From NCBI RefSeq assembly GCF_014645615.1, contig NZ_BMMB01000004.1, positions 248,001 to 312,000 of the forward strand: DNA of 64,000 nt, read 5' to 3'. A program made the position numbers and the translations under genes. The notes under the pieces are model-generated. The model did not search any database. It was not told where the DNA came from and worked only from the letters and a program-made list of their open reading frames with translations. This DNA comes from Paenibacillus hunanensis. Lineage in GTDB: Bacteria > Bacillota > Bacilli > Paenibacillales > Paenibacillaceae. This document shows positions 55,484-63,632 of this stretch, piece by piece; within the stretch, counting starts at the first letter, position 1, and every line of letters starts with the position of its first letter.

Positions 55484-56663
55484 GAAGCGGATGTTAAGCA
55501 AAGTTATATCCGTTTCGGAAAAGGTGAACATGCTGCCGGATATTTTCAGCATGCTACTATTCACCTGGATGATTCCGCATGCGGACGATTATGGCCGATT
55601 AGCCGGATCTCCGGCTAAAGTGAAGGCACTGGTGGTGCCTATGCTGGAGAAATCAATTCGGGATGTTGAGCAGGCGATACGCCAACTTGAAGAACAAGGA
55701 ATCATTATTTGGTATGAGGTGGCCGGTGAAAAGGTTATTGAAATTATCGACTTTGCCCGGCATCAAGAAGGCTTAAAAAGCAAACGCAAGTCCAAATTCA
55801 ACTCGCCTAACAGTCAAATAACGTTAAATAACAGTTATTTATCTGCAAGTGAAAGTGATATTGAGGAAATACTTGTTGACCTGATACAAAATGACGGTTT
55901 TATCGAGGGTGATAACATCACTTCGGTGGAACGACAGTTGAGGATTGATAATTCGTATTTGGACATTGTAGCGACAGGGCTATACCGTCGTTACTTATTC
56001 GAAATAAAGAGGCAGCGCCTATCGAATGCATCGATTGAACAAATATTAAAATACCGGGGCATGCTAAAAGGAACAGAAGTTGTTTGTACGCTGATCGGTA
56101 ATGGTTTGGCTTCGAACTTCGATTTGCAGCGTTGTCGCGACGAAAAAATAAACGTCGCTGTGTACGATGATTCACTCAACATGGAATACCCTCTGTTATT
56201 TAACGTTAAGTACCGTCATTTACAGTTACTTGCTAATAGAACTGAACTGAAGGGAACTGAACAGAACTTAACAGAAGAGAAAAGAACGGAACAGGAAGAT
56301 AAAATAACCGGCAGCGCCTATCGTCTTTTTGAAGAAGAGGGATTCGGGACACTCAGCTCCATCATTTCGGATCAGATCGATGACATGGTGAAAACCTACG
56401 GAATCCGTTGGTACCAGGAAGCTATGAAGGTATCAGTCGTTGCAGGTAAGCGCTCATTGAATTACGTGAACGGAATTTTGAAAAGCTGGAAGTCGTCTGG
56501 TATTGACGATCCTTGGAAGGAGGAAAAGCGGAATGAAGAGTTTAAAGGACGAACTCAAGGGATTCGATCTGGAAGCAATCCGGCGGCGGGCGGAAGCCAA
56601 GGCGAATACGCCAAGCTCGACGAGCAACAGCAATGGAAGCCCCGCCGAACTGCCGCGACATGA
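55476..56663 (+). CDS. Phage replication protein: DnaD-type with internal NucS-like nuclease domain
   Basis: 395 residues in three parts. Residues 1-105 are a winged-helix replication-organizer domain (LPDIFSMLLFTWMIPHADDYGR). Residues 128-232 look like a NucS/DUF91 PD-(D/E)XK nuclease: Asp163 in YLDIVATG, Glu176-x-Lys178 in LFEIKRQ, then Gln189 and Tyr193 in EQILKYRG. Residues 280-345 match the DnaD C-terminal domain (AYRLFEEEGFG ... YVNGILKSWKSSG). The middle domain is not part of standard DnaD-like initiators. A Thr/Glu/Lys linker (252-278) is encoded by a 5-nt repeat. RBS GAAAGGATG; the helicase-loader gene begins inside its 3' end. Confidence 0.85.
   Translation: MAEKRMLSKVISVSEKVNMLPDIFSMLLFTWMIPHADDYGRLAGSPAKVKALVVPMLEKSIRDVEQAIRQLEEQGIIIWYEVAGEKVIEIIDFARHQEGLKSKRKSKFNSPNSQITLNNSYLSASESDIEEILVDLIQNDGFIEGDNITSVERQLRIDNSYLDIVATGLYRRYLFEIKRQRLSNASIEQILKYRGMLKGTEVVCTLIGNGLASNFDLQRCRDEKINVAVYDDSLNMEYPLLFNVKYRHLQLLANRTELKGTEQNLTEEKRTEQEDKITGSAYRLFEEEGFGTLSSIISDQIDDMVKTYGIRWYQEAMKVSVVAGKRSLNYVNGILKSWKSSGIDDPWKEEKRNEEFKGRTQGIRSGSNPAAGGSQGEYAKLDEQQQWKPRRTAAT
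56239..56293 (+). repeat. Degenerate pentanucleotide array (GAACN)n
   Basis: GAAC occurs at 56239, 56244, 56254, 56259, 56264, 56284 and 56289, all in one 5-nt register. The intervening units are GAAGG, TAACA, GAAGA and GAAAA. It lies inside the replication protein gene, in the linker coding region, and is strongly purine-rich. A candidate replication-origin element. Confidence 0.7.
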
Positions 56664-57369
56664 CCGAGGATGCGAAGAGTGCAACTACGAAGGTGGCAAG
56701 CTGGTCGAGCGCCTGCGGGAAGGGAGCAATCCACCAGTTAAGGATTGGGTTTGGAAAGAATGTAGCTGTCGACGGGATCACATTAGCCGGATCATGAGTA
56801 GCAGTCACATCACGGAAGAGTTCCAACGCAAATCCTTTGACAATTTCGATTGCGACGGGCGCCCAGGGATCGTTACAAACGCATACGAATGCGCCAAAGG
56901 ATACGCTGAGGACTTCCCAGACATTCGAAACACACCGCAGAACAGCCTAGCATTGCTTGGGCGATCAGGCTGCGGGAAGACGCATCTGACAATAGCAGCA
57001 TCCAATCAGCTACTGTCACGCGGGGTAGCAGTCGTCTACTTTCCTTGGGTAGAAGGATTCAACGAGTTAAAGAATGATCTATCTCAGCTCGATCAAAGAA
57101 TCCGGCGATTGCAGCAGGCGGAAGTGTTGTTCATTGATGATATGTTCAAAGGTCGTGCTGAACCGACGGCATTCCAACTGGAGCAACTGTTCGCCATCGT
57201 GAACGATCGATACCTGAACAAGCGCCCGATGATTGTCAGCTCAGAACAAACGATTGCCCAGATGTGCGAGTATGACGAAGCGATTGCCAGCCGGATCAAT
57301 GAAATGTGTCGGGATTACAAAGTCACATTGACTGGTGGACTGGAACTCAACTATAGGCTGCTGACATGA
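56533..57369 (+). CDS. DnaC-like helicase loader ATPase
   Basis: 278 residues. A disordered N-terminus, a Cys motif (CEECNYEGG ... CSCRRD) and an AAA+ domain with Walker A GRSGCGKTH and Walker B VLFIDDMFK. Loads the replicative helicase at the phage origin together with the preceding DnaD-type protein. ATG 56533 follows AAGGAGG, overlapping the upstream gene by 131 nt. Confidence 0.92.
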   Translation: MKSLKDELKGFDLEAIRRRAEAKANTPSSTSNSNGSPAELPRHDRGCEECNYEGGKLVERLREGSNPPVKDWVWKECSCRRDHISRIMSSSHITEEFQRKSFDNFDCDGRPGIVTNAYECAKGYAEDFPDIRNTPQNSLALLGRSGCGKTHLTIAASNQLLSRGVAVVYFPWVEGFNELKNDLSQLDQRIRRLQQAEVLFIDDMFKGRAEPTAFQLEQLFAIVNDRYLNKRPMIVSSEQTIAQMCEYDEAIASRINEMCRDYKVTLTGGLELNYRLLT

Positions 57370-57548
57370 TAGATGATTTCGAACTCTACAATCAGGATTG
57401 GGACGAATTCATACGGAAAGGACGTGAATCCTATGAGCTTGAAGCAACCGAACAAATGGGATGTGTACGAGTACATGAAGAATCGATTCATGAACACGGG
57501 CGACATACCCAGCCGCCAAGAAGTATGTACGCAACTGACTGGCGTTGA
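57366..57548 (+). CDS. Possible small phage protein
   Basis: 60 residues, starting at an ATGA overlap with the helicase loader. The acidic first 23 residues (MIDDFELYNQDWDEF...) look protein-like; the remainder overlaps the next gene in another frame. No RBS is obvious, so translation would depend on coupling. Confidence 0.35.
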   Translation: MIDDFELYNQDWDEFIRKGRESYELEATEQMGCVRVHEESIHEHGRHTQPPRSMYATDWR

Positions 57549-57618
57549 CCCATCGGAAGCGGACGAGGGAATCATTCACTTTTACGAGATTGTCAAAGGG
57601 TGGCCAGCTCATGCGTGA
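57433..57618 (+). CDS. Small phage protein
   Basis: 61 residues (MSLKQPNKWDVYEYMKNRF...GVDPSEADEGIIHFYEIVKGW), probably a helical winged-helix-like fold. The ATG at 57433 is preceded by GAAAGGACG. Similar small proteins often follow helicase loaders in Bacillota phages; no function can be given. Confidence 0.65.
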   Translation: MSLKQPNKWDVYEYMKNRFMNTGDIPSRQEVCTQLTGVDPSEADEGIIHFYEIVKGWPAHA

Positions 57619-57787
57619 TCCGATATTCCAGCAACGGAACTTTTTCACAGTCGCCGACGATAACGGGCAGGAGCTGGGCAGGGTGTATGTGCTAGATCGT
57701 GAGCACCTGCCACACCACTCGTCCAACCGGAAGAAAAAGGAACGCATGAAGGCACAGCATCTTCCGCGCAGGAAACGTAAAAACTGA
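57611..57787 (+). CDS. Small basic phage protein
   Basis: 58 residues with a Lys/Arg-rich C-terminus (NRKKKERMKAQ...RRKRKN), probably nucleic-acid binding. RBS AAAGGGTGG; overlaps the previous gene by 8 nt. Confidence 0.6.
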   Translation: MRDPIFQQRNFFTVADDNGQELGRVYVLDREHLPHHSSNRKKKERMKAQHLPRRKRKN

Positions 57788-57824
57788 TTTTAAATCATAT
57801 AACAACGAATTGGAGCGATTAAAT

Positions 57825-58499
57825 ATGGACTTGAACAAATTGGTAAATAACGCTATGGCAGAAATTCAGGAATCCGGATTTGTAGAACAGGTGGTAAAAA
57901 AGCAACTGGAAAGCACGATCTCATCAATCATCAGCGATCTGTTCCGATCCTATGGCACTTTTGGTGAAACGCTGAAAAAGCAAATTGAAGAACAGTTAAA
58001 TATCGATTTTGGAAATTTGAACATCGCAGGCTATAACCAGCTCGTTTTGAACGCTGTAAAAGAGAAGTTGGATGAAGCTATCCACATTGAAGGCGTTCAA
58101 AAAATTAAAGAAGCAATGGACAAAATGCTGGGCGATCCAGTTAAGGAAATCAAACTTTCTGAACTGGTAGAGGTCATGAAGGAAGAAAAAACTGGGTGGG
58201 GTAATACGGATCATGATGACGAAGTGACTGTTGATATTGATAACAGAAGCACTCTCAGTTTTATCGGATTGGATGAAGAAGAAGGCAAGGAACGCTTTGA
58301 ATGCAAATACAGATTTTCCGTTTGTGAAGATGGGTCTATCAATACAATGCAGATCGATGGCAAAGAATTTAATAACAAAATCATCATGGGCGGCCTTCGT
58401 GGATTTGAGAAAACTTTGTTCAAAATGTATGCATCCGGCACAAAAATCATCGTTGATGAAGATGACGTAAACACTTACTACTCTGACAGAGAATATTAA
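57825..58499 (+). CDS. Hypothetical phage protein
   Basis: 224 residues: a helical N-terminal half (about 1-125), then an acidic beta-rich part containing VTVDIDNRSTLSFIG and GGLRGFEKTLFKMYASG. ATG 57825 behind TTGGAGCG. Family not recognised. Confidence 0.75.
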   Translation: MDLNKLVNNAMAEIQESGFVEQVVKKQLESTISSIISDLFRSYGTFGETLKKQIEEQLNIDFGNLNIAGYNQLVLNAVKEKLDEAIHIEGVQKIKEAMDKMLGDPVKEIKLSELVEVMKEEKTGWGNTDHDDEVTVDIDNRSTLSFIGLDEEEGKERFECKYRFSVCEDGSINTMQIDGKEFNNKIIMGGLRGFEKTLFKMYASGTKIIVDEDDVNTYYSDREY

Positions 58500-58522
58500 T
58501 AAAAGGACTGGAGTGATTGGAT

Positions 58523-58822
58523 ATGAAAGAAGCAAGCATTATCAAGGTCGGTATCGGTGAAGGATTAAGCAAATATCTCTATACGTCAGCTACAGTAGCG
58601 GAAGTGTCCATCGAGGCAGACAAGTTACTGCAAAATTCATCCGATCCTGAACAGACTGTTAGTGGTCACTTGTCAGTATTAGATTCGGAGCTTGATTCGC
58701 TTTACCTAGCAATCAGTTGTGGCGAGTCGGTAGAAGTAATCCGTGAAGAGTGTACAGCAGCAATCGCACGACTTGTACAGATTTATCAGAAAGCAGGTGA
58801 TCGGGACGGAGGTGCAAAATGA
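58523..58822 (+). CDS. Hypothetical phage protein
   Basis: 99 residues, all-helical and acidic. ATG 58523 with GGAGTG upstream. It overlaps the next gene by ATGA. Function unknown. Confidence 0.65.
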   Translation: MKEASIIKVGIGEGLSKYLYTSATVAEVSIEADKLLQNSSDPEQTVSGHLSVLDSELDSLYLAISCGESVEVIREECTAAIARLVQIYQKAGDRDGGAK

Positions 58823-59577
58823 CACCGCCGATTCCACGCCGCAATGAACCCGGATCACCGCCAGGTGAAGTATCAACTTCAAAATGGACGCCAGAGCAAA
58901 TCGCGGAACATTTGTCTGGTAGTGAAGCGAAGATGAAGAAAGCTGAAAATAAAGGCACTTATGTACTGGTTGATGATGGCAGTCGCAATAAAAAACCAAA
59001 AGTCACCCCTGACATGGCAGAATACCTGAAGCTGCGTGCACAAGGCTATAGCCGCGCTTATATCGCAATTGAATGGGGATTGAAGGAAACGAACTTAACA
59101 GCCTACTGGATCCGAAAATGGGGGATAGGCACGAAAGAGCTTGAGCATGCCGCAATTAAGAAGTACAAGGAATCCAAAGGACAAGCGGAGCAAACGCCAT
59201 CTGTAAACGTGGAGTCACCGCCTGCAGCTTCAGACAAGTCAGCATCATCGGATGAAATCGAATGGTTTATACCAGGAGCTAAACCAGTGGCTGCATGTGT
59301 AGGGATCATACGCGATGGACTATCAATATCTCGTACAGCACTGAAGTTAATCAGCGATGTAAAACCTGATCATATGAGTGTAGGTTTGTGTGCTGATGGT
59401 TTGATTCTGAAATTATCGCCAGCTGGCATGAAATTAGCTACAGGGAAAGCAGGCGGTGCGCAGATCAATAGCAGAGCTTTAGCTCGTTGGATTGAATCTA
59501 AAAAGATCAAAGCCCAGCGATACGAAGCATTACGGCATGCACCAGGCGAACTGTTAATTAAGGTGGAGTATGAATAA
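58819..59577 (+). CDS. Phage protein with HTH-like segment
   Basis: 252 residues. Residues 65-100 (MAEYLKLRAQGYSRAYIAIEWGLKETNL) look like a helix-turn-helix of the kind seen in phage regulators. After a low-complexity linker a C-terminal domain (150-252) follows. ATGA overlap with the gene before and 8-nt overlap with the one after. Role unknown. Confidence 0.6.
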   Translation: MTPPIPRRNEPGSPPGEVSTSKWTPEQIAEHLSGSEAKMKKAENKGTYVLVDDGSRNKKPKVTPDMAEYLKLRAQGYSRAYIAIEWGLKETNLTAYWIRKWGIGTKELEHAAIKKYKESKGQAEQTPSVNVESPPAASDKSASSDEIEWFIPGAKPVAACVGIIRDGLSISRTALKLISDVKPDHMSVGLCADGLILKLSPAGMKLATGKAGGAQINSRALARWIESKKIKAQRYEALRHAPGELLIKVEYE

Positions 59578-59911
59578 TACGTTTTATACTCACTTCACCC
59601 GAGAGCATGCAGAAAGAGCGCTACCAGACTTGCGCGAAATTCTCCAAGGCGACCGAAAGCATGTCAATCTGCTTAAAAGACAAATTGAGGACATCCAAGA
59701 CAAGTTCCTCAAACGCCGCAAACAGACTTATACAGAGAATGATCTGGAGTATTTCCAAATTATTTTAAATGAATCGCTATTACCAAGCCTGAAGAATCTC
59801 GAACAGGCAGTCTATGAAGTTCAGTTAATGGCAAATGGATATACATGGGAGCAAGTTGTCGCGCAGCGTGAAAAAACTCCAGAAGATGAACCAGAACTTA
59901 CTCTATTTTGA
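59570..59911 (+). CDS. Helical phage protein, possibly DUF2203-like
   Basis: 113 residues, mostly coiled coil. The N-terminus FTREHAERALPDLREIL resembles the start of DUF2203 proteins, but this is a weak match. Function unknown. Confidence 0.5.
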   Translation: MNNTFYTHFTREHAERALPDLREILQGDRKHVNLLKRQIEDIQDKFLKRRKQTYTENDLEYFQIILNESLLPSLKNLEQAVYEVQLMANGYTWEQVVAQREKTPEDEPELTLF

Positions 59912-59924
59912 AAGGATGATCTGC

Positions 59925-60056
59925 ATGGAATGGATCAAATACCAATGTGAAGAATGCAACCGGCGTTTTTCTGTAGAGGAAGAACCGTCGGATCGGCTCG
60001 ATGAACCTGGGTGTCCTGAGTGTGGTGTAACAAATTGTATAGAGCTGGAGGACTGA
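59925..60056 (+). CDS. Small zinc-ribbon phage protein
   Basis: 43 residues with two CxxC knuckles (CEEC and CPEC). ATG 59925 behind AAAGGATG. It sits just before the methyltransferase gene. Confidence 0.65.
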   Translation: MEWIKYQCEECNRRFSVEEEPSDRLDEPGCPECGVTNCIELED

Positions 60057-60058
60057 AT

Positions 60059-61837
60059 ATGCAAGAAATCATCGTAGACAATTTTGCAGGTGGGGGCGGC
60101 GCCAGTACCGGTATCGAGCTTGCCACCGGACGAAGCGTAGATATAGCAATTAACCATGACCCAGCAGCGATCGCAATGCATCGGGCTAACCACCCTGATA
60201 CGGAGCATTACTGCGAGTCGGTTTGGGATATAGATCCACGGGAAGTTGTGAAGGGACGACCGGTTGGACTGGTCTGGCTCAGTCCAGACTGCAAGCACTT
60301 TAGCAAAGCTAAGGGTGGTAAGCCTGTTGAAAAAGGCATTCGCGGTCTGGCGTGGGTAGCTATTCGTTGGGCGGCTACCGTTAAGCCAAGAGTGATCATG
60401 CTAGAGAATGTAGAGGAGTTCAAGACGTGGGGGCCGTTGATGAAAGACGGATACCCTGACCCGGCACAGAAAGGTCGCACGTTCAATTCATTCGTCAATG
60501 CATTGAAAAGACAGGGTTATGAAGTACAAACCAAGGAGCTTCGCGCCTGCGATTATGGCGCACCGACAATTCGCAAACGCCTGTTCATGGTAGCTAGGTG
60601 TGACAACCAACCGATCACATGGCCAGAGCCGACGCACGGTGCGCCCGATAGTCCAGAAGTGTTATCAGGCAAGCTCCAGCCGTGGCGTACAGCAGCAGAG
60701 ATTATCGACTGGGATATCCCAGCGCCGAGCATATTTGAACGGAAACGGCCATTGGCTGAAAACACGCTACGCCGGATTGCACGGGGTATTCAGCGCTTCG
60801 TAGTGGATAGTCCGAATCCTTTTGTGATGCGAGTCAATTTCAGTGGTTCCAATCATCATTATTGTGATTCGATAGACGAACCACTTAAAACCATCACATC
60901 TAAAAATGGATGGGGAATCGTAACGCCGTATATTGCTCGGATTGGACAGACAGGATTTGGCGGCGACAGGCTACAGTACAAGGCGACTGATCCACTTACA
61001 ACTATCACGACCAAAGCTGAGCATATGCTTATCACACCTGTACTGGGAGTCAATACAAGTGGTCATCCAGGTGGCTCGGTAGACGATCCGTTAAAGACAG
61101 TAACGACTGGCGGTCATCACATGTTAATTGCGCCTATGTTGACTCAGTACCATACAGAGACAGATTCAAACTCAGTTAGAGGTCAAACGGTCGACCAACC
61201 AATACTGACACTTGATACATCTAATCGTTACGGCTTAGTCGCTGCTTTTCTGGCAAAACATTACGGAGGCAATTACACCGGTGCAGGCACGGAGCTGACT
61301 GATCCGCTCAGTACGGTTACCACAGTTGATCATAATGCATTGGTCACAAGCCATCTCGTTAAGCTACGCGGAACCTGCGCGGATGGGCAGCCAGTGACAG
61401 ACCCGATGCCAACTATTACAGCAGGCGGCTTACATGTTGGTGAGGTGAGAGCCTTCCTGCTCAAGTACTATGGCAGCGCGGATAATGGACAACAGCTCAA
61501 CGAACCGCTGCACACCGTCACTACAAAAGACCGGTTCGGATTGGTAACAGTTGAGGGTGTTGATTACCAGATCGTTGATATCGGTATGCGTATGCTGGAG
61601 CCGCATGAATTATTCGCGGCGCAAGGCTTCCCTGCCAACTACATCATTGACATGGATGCAGATGGGAAGCGTTACGCAAAGAGTGCGCAGGTCGCTCGTT
61701 GCGGAAATGCCGTACCGCCGCCATTTGCACAGGCATTGGTACGCGCGAATCTGCCAGAGCTATGTACCGGATCGGGCAATCAGTTAACGGTGGAGCGATA
61801 CAAGGAAGCAGTTGGACAGGTGGAATTTAGTATCTAG
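60059..61837 (+). CDS. Phage C5 cytosine DNA methyltransferase with repeat-rich target region
   Basis: 592 residues. Motif I DNFAGGGGASTGIE, catalytic Cys78 in LSPDCKHF, motif VI ENVEE (116-120), motif VIII RKRLFMVA, motif X GNAVPPPFA. Between VIII and IX residues 273-498 hold seven copies of a ~35-residue unit centred on a DPLxTVTT-like core (Pro at 275, 312, 344, 381, 416, 449, 483). No restriction enzyme gene is next to it, so it is probably an orphan enzyme protecting phage DNA. ATG 60059 follows GGAGGACTG. Confidence 0.93.
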   Translation: MQEIIVDNFAGGGGASTGIELATGRSVDIAINHDPAAIAMHRANHPDTEHYCESVWDIDPREVVKGRPVGLVWLSPDCKHFSKAKGGKPVEKGIRGLAWVAIRWAATVKPRVIMLENVEEFKTWGPLMKDGYPDPAQKGRTFNSFVNALKRQGYEVQTKELRACDYGAPTIRKRLFMVARCDNQPITWPEPTHGAPDSPEVLSGKLQPWRTAAEIIDWDIPAPSIFERKRPLAENTLRRIARGIQRFVVDSPNPFVMRVNFSGSNHHYCDSIDEPLKTITSKNGWGIVTPYIARIGQTGFGGDRLQYKATDPLTTITTKAEHMLITPVLGVNTSGHPGGSVDDPLKTVTTGGHHMLIAPMLTQYHTETDSNSVRGQTVDQPILTLDTSNRYGLVAAFLAKHYGGNYTGAGTELTDPLSTVTTVDHNALVTSHLVKLRGTCADGQPVTDPMPTITAGGLHVGEVRAFLLKYYGSADNGQQLNEPLHTVTTKDRFGLVTVEGVDYQIVDIGMRMLEPHELFAAQGFPANYIIDMDADGKRYAKSAQVARCGNAVPPPFAQALVRANLPELCTGSGNQLTVERYKEAVGQVEFSI

Positions 61838-61885
61838 TACACGAAAAATTAAAAACCTGATAAATTCACAAAAATGAATAATAAA

Positions 61886-61918
61886 GGGCTGGAACAAAGA
61901 TGCACAAAGTCCCAGCCC
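61886..61918 (+). repeat. Hairpin in a short intergenic gap
   Basis: GGGCTGG (61886-61892) and CCAGCCC (61912-61918), no T-run. It may stabilise the message 3' end or separate two translation units. Confidence 0.45.
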
Positions 61919-61955
61919 ATCATTTAGCGGTATTCCGCATAAAGGAGAGATAGAC

Positions 61956-62300
61956 ATGAACCATGTAGCGAAGAAGCCGCTCAAAGCGTACCGTGTATTC
62001 CAGTGTTCGCCCTGGGGTCATGGAGACGAAGTGAAGTATTATCAATGTCCCATCCAAGCTGAAAAAGACTTCTGGGAACGCATGAGAAAAGGCATAACCA
62101 GTAAAAACCTTCCCACTGTCGAAGATGTTTGTGACGACAAGGTAAAACCGTGGTCAGTTAAATTTAATAGTTCATCCTTATTTAGCGGAGTTTGCAAGGC
62201 GGTGGGCGTTATCCATTATTGGGATAGATGTAGCTATGAATACGACGAATGGGACATCAATTGTTATGAAATAGTAATTGATGAAATATCCATCGCTTAA
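61956..62300 (+). CDS. Hypothetical phage protein
   Basis: 114 residues with several Cys and many aromatic residues, mixed alpha/beta. RBS AAAGGAGAG. No family recognised. Confidence 0.65.
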   Translation: MNHVAKKPLKAYRVFQCSPWGHGDEVKYYQCPIQAEKDFWERMRKGITSKNLPTVEDVCDDKVKPWSVKFNSSSLFSGVCKAVGVIHYWDRCSYEYDEWDINCYEIVIDEISIA

Positions 62301-62312
62301 TCAATCACATAC

Positions 62313-62332
62313 AGGCTGGGCATTCCCAGCCT
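62313..62332 (+). repeat. Small hairpin before the next gene
   Basis: AGGCTGGG and CCCAGCCT with a 4-nt loop, no T-run, similar in core sequence to the hairpin at 61886. Confidence 0.45.
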
Positions 62333-62345
62333 ATGGAGGGATAAC

Positions 62346-62762
62346 ATGAAGATCGGAACAATCAGCAGTAGCGAGTCGGAAAAGTGCATCGTATGTGGTC
62401 GTCAAACGGCTGATCGCAAAGTGTATCACCAGTCCGGCATACAAGTAGTCATACCAGCCTGCCACATCGCTCGTGACTGCTTCGACAAAGCGGATGTTAA
62501 GCGTATGTTGGCGGATATTAGGTATTTAAAAAATGAAGCTGAATACCAACGTATCCGTGCTGAAGCAGCAGAGCAAGAACGGGATAAGCTGCTGGCTATC
62601 GTGCAAGGAGTCTACGGAGCGGCACTCAATGACGTAAACAGATGGGAAGGCGGTATGACAGTAGGTACACCAGTATTTCAAGATCGAGTGTTCGTAAAAC
62701 ATCTGGTGAGAGACTTACAACCGTTCATCTTCGCAGAAGGGAGCAAACCAGATGGGGAATGA
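62346..62762 (+). CDS. Hypothetical phage protein with zinc-binding N-terminus
   Basis: 138 residues. CIVCGRQ and CHIARDC could bind a zinc ion; a coiled coil follows (60-90) and a short C-terminal domain. RBS GGAGGG. Overlaps the next gene by 11 nt. Confidence 0.65.
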   Translation: MKIGTISSSESEKCIVCGRQTADRKVYHQSGIQVVIPACHIARDCFDKADVKRMLADIRYLKNEAEYQRIRAEAAEQERDKLLAIVQGVYGAALNDVNRWEGGMTVGTPVFQDRVFVKHLVRDLQPFIFAEGSKPDGE

Positions 62763-63027
62763 CATCCATCGACTCAAGTTGGTACAGCCGTATTTTGATG
62801 AGGTAGTCTCCGGAGCTAAGACCTTTGAAGTCCGGGTAAACGATCGGGATTACAAAGTCGGGGACGTTTTGGATCTGTTGGAATACGATCCAGAAACTAC
62901 GTGGCTGACAGATCGCTCCATACGAGTACGTGTAACCTATATCCTTGATAATCCGCGGTATGTACTGCCCGGCATGGTGATTATGGCAATCGAACTTGAA
63001 GGTGGTGCTACAGATGCGCCAGAGTGA
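62752..63027 (+). CDS. DUF3850 (ASCH/PUA-like) phage protein
   Basis: 91 residues. HRLKLVQPYFDEVVSGAKTFEVRVNDRDYKVGDVLDLLEYD is characteristic of DUF3850, a small PUA/ASCH-like fold thought to bind RNA. Common in phage early regions. Confidence 0.85.
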   Translation: MGNDIHRLKLVQPYFDEVVSGAKTFEVRVNDRDYKVGDVLDLLEYDPETTWLTDRSIRVRVTYILDNPRYVLPGMVIMAIELEGGATDAPE

Positions 63028-63325
63028 GTACCCTGCAATGCGCCAACAGTTCTTTCGCCGCTCTTTAGATGGAGCCGCTATGGTCGCTGAAGGTGTGCTA
63101 TTCGCTCAATACAAAGGACACAACGTCTTTCTGGATGATAGAGGTAATCTCACACATGCACGTAGCGGATATCGTCTAAAGATCGATCCAGCAAAAGGCG
63201 CAGTACATGTAGAGCAATATGTAGCTGACAACATGGATAAAATCATTGCACGTATGAAGCGCATGCCTAGATTAAACTGGCGCAGACCATGGCCTACACC
63301 AAAGTTAGGAGGTAGTAATACATGA
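63014..63325 (+). CDS. Hypothetical phage protein
   Basis: 103 residues, basic. ATG 63014 behind GAAGGTGG, overlapping the DUF3850 gene by 14 nt and the next by 4 nt. Function unknown. Confidence 0.6.
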   Translation: MRQSEYPAMRQQFFRRSLDGAAMVAEGVLFAQYKGHNVFLDDRGNLTHARSGYRLKIDPAKGAVHVEQYVADNMDKIIARMKRMPRLNWRRPWPTPKLGGSNT

Positions 63326-63615
63326 TTACACGTAAACAACAAGCAGAGGCTGCGGCAGCCTTCAACGAGTCTCAAATGGCTAGGATGCGTGAACGCACAC
63401 TTGGAAAGCAAGAGACTGTTACAGCTCGTACAGAGTGGGTATGGACACAGGAAGCACAGCGTCGTAATCCAAGCAGGCAAAAAGCTGGGGAACCTGTATG
63501 GCCGCAATGGCGTACCGTGATCCCGAAATTTAACGTTGATCAGGGATTAGTAGTTGATAAGTCGGAATTCGGAGATACTAAAGAAGGCCAAGCGGATCTA
63601 TTCGAGTATTTGTAA
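63322..63615 (+). CDS. Hypothetical phage protein
   Basis: 97 residues; a charged helical N-terminus followed by a Trp-rich middle. ATGA overlap with the previous gene. Family not recognised. Confidence 0.6.
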   Translation: MITRKQQAEAAAAFNESQMARMRERTLGKQETVTARTEWVWTQEAQRRNPSRQKAGEPVWPQWRTVIPKFNVDQGLVVDKSEFGDTKEGQADLFEYL

Positions 63616-63632
63616 AAGAAAGGGAGAAGGCG

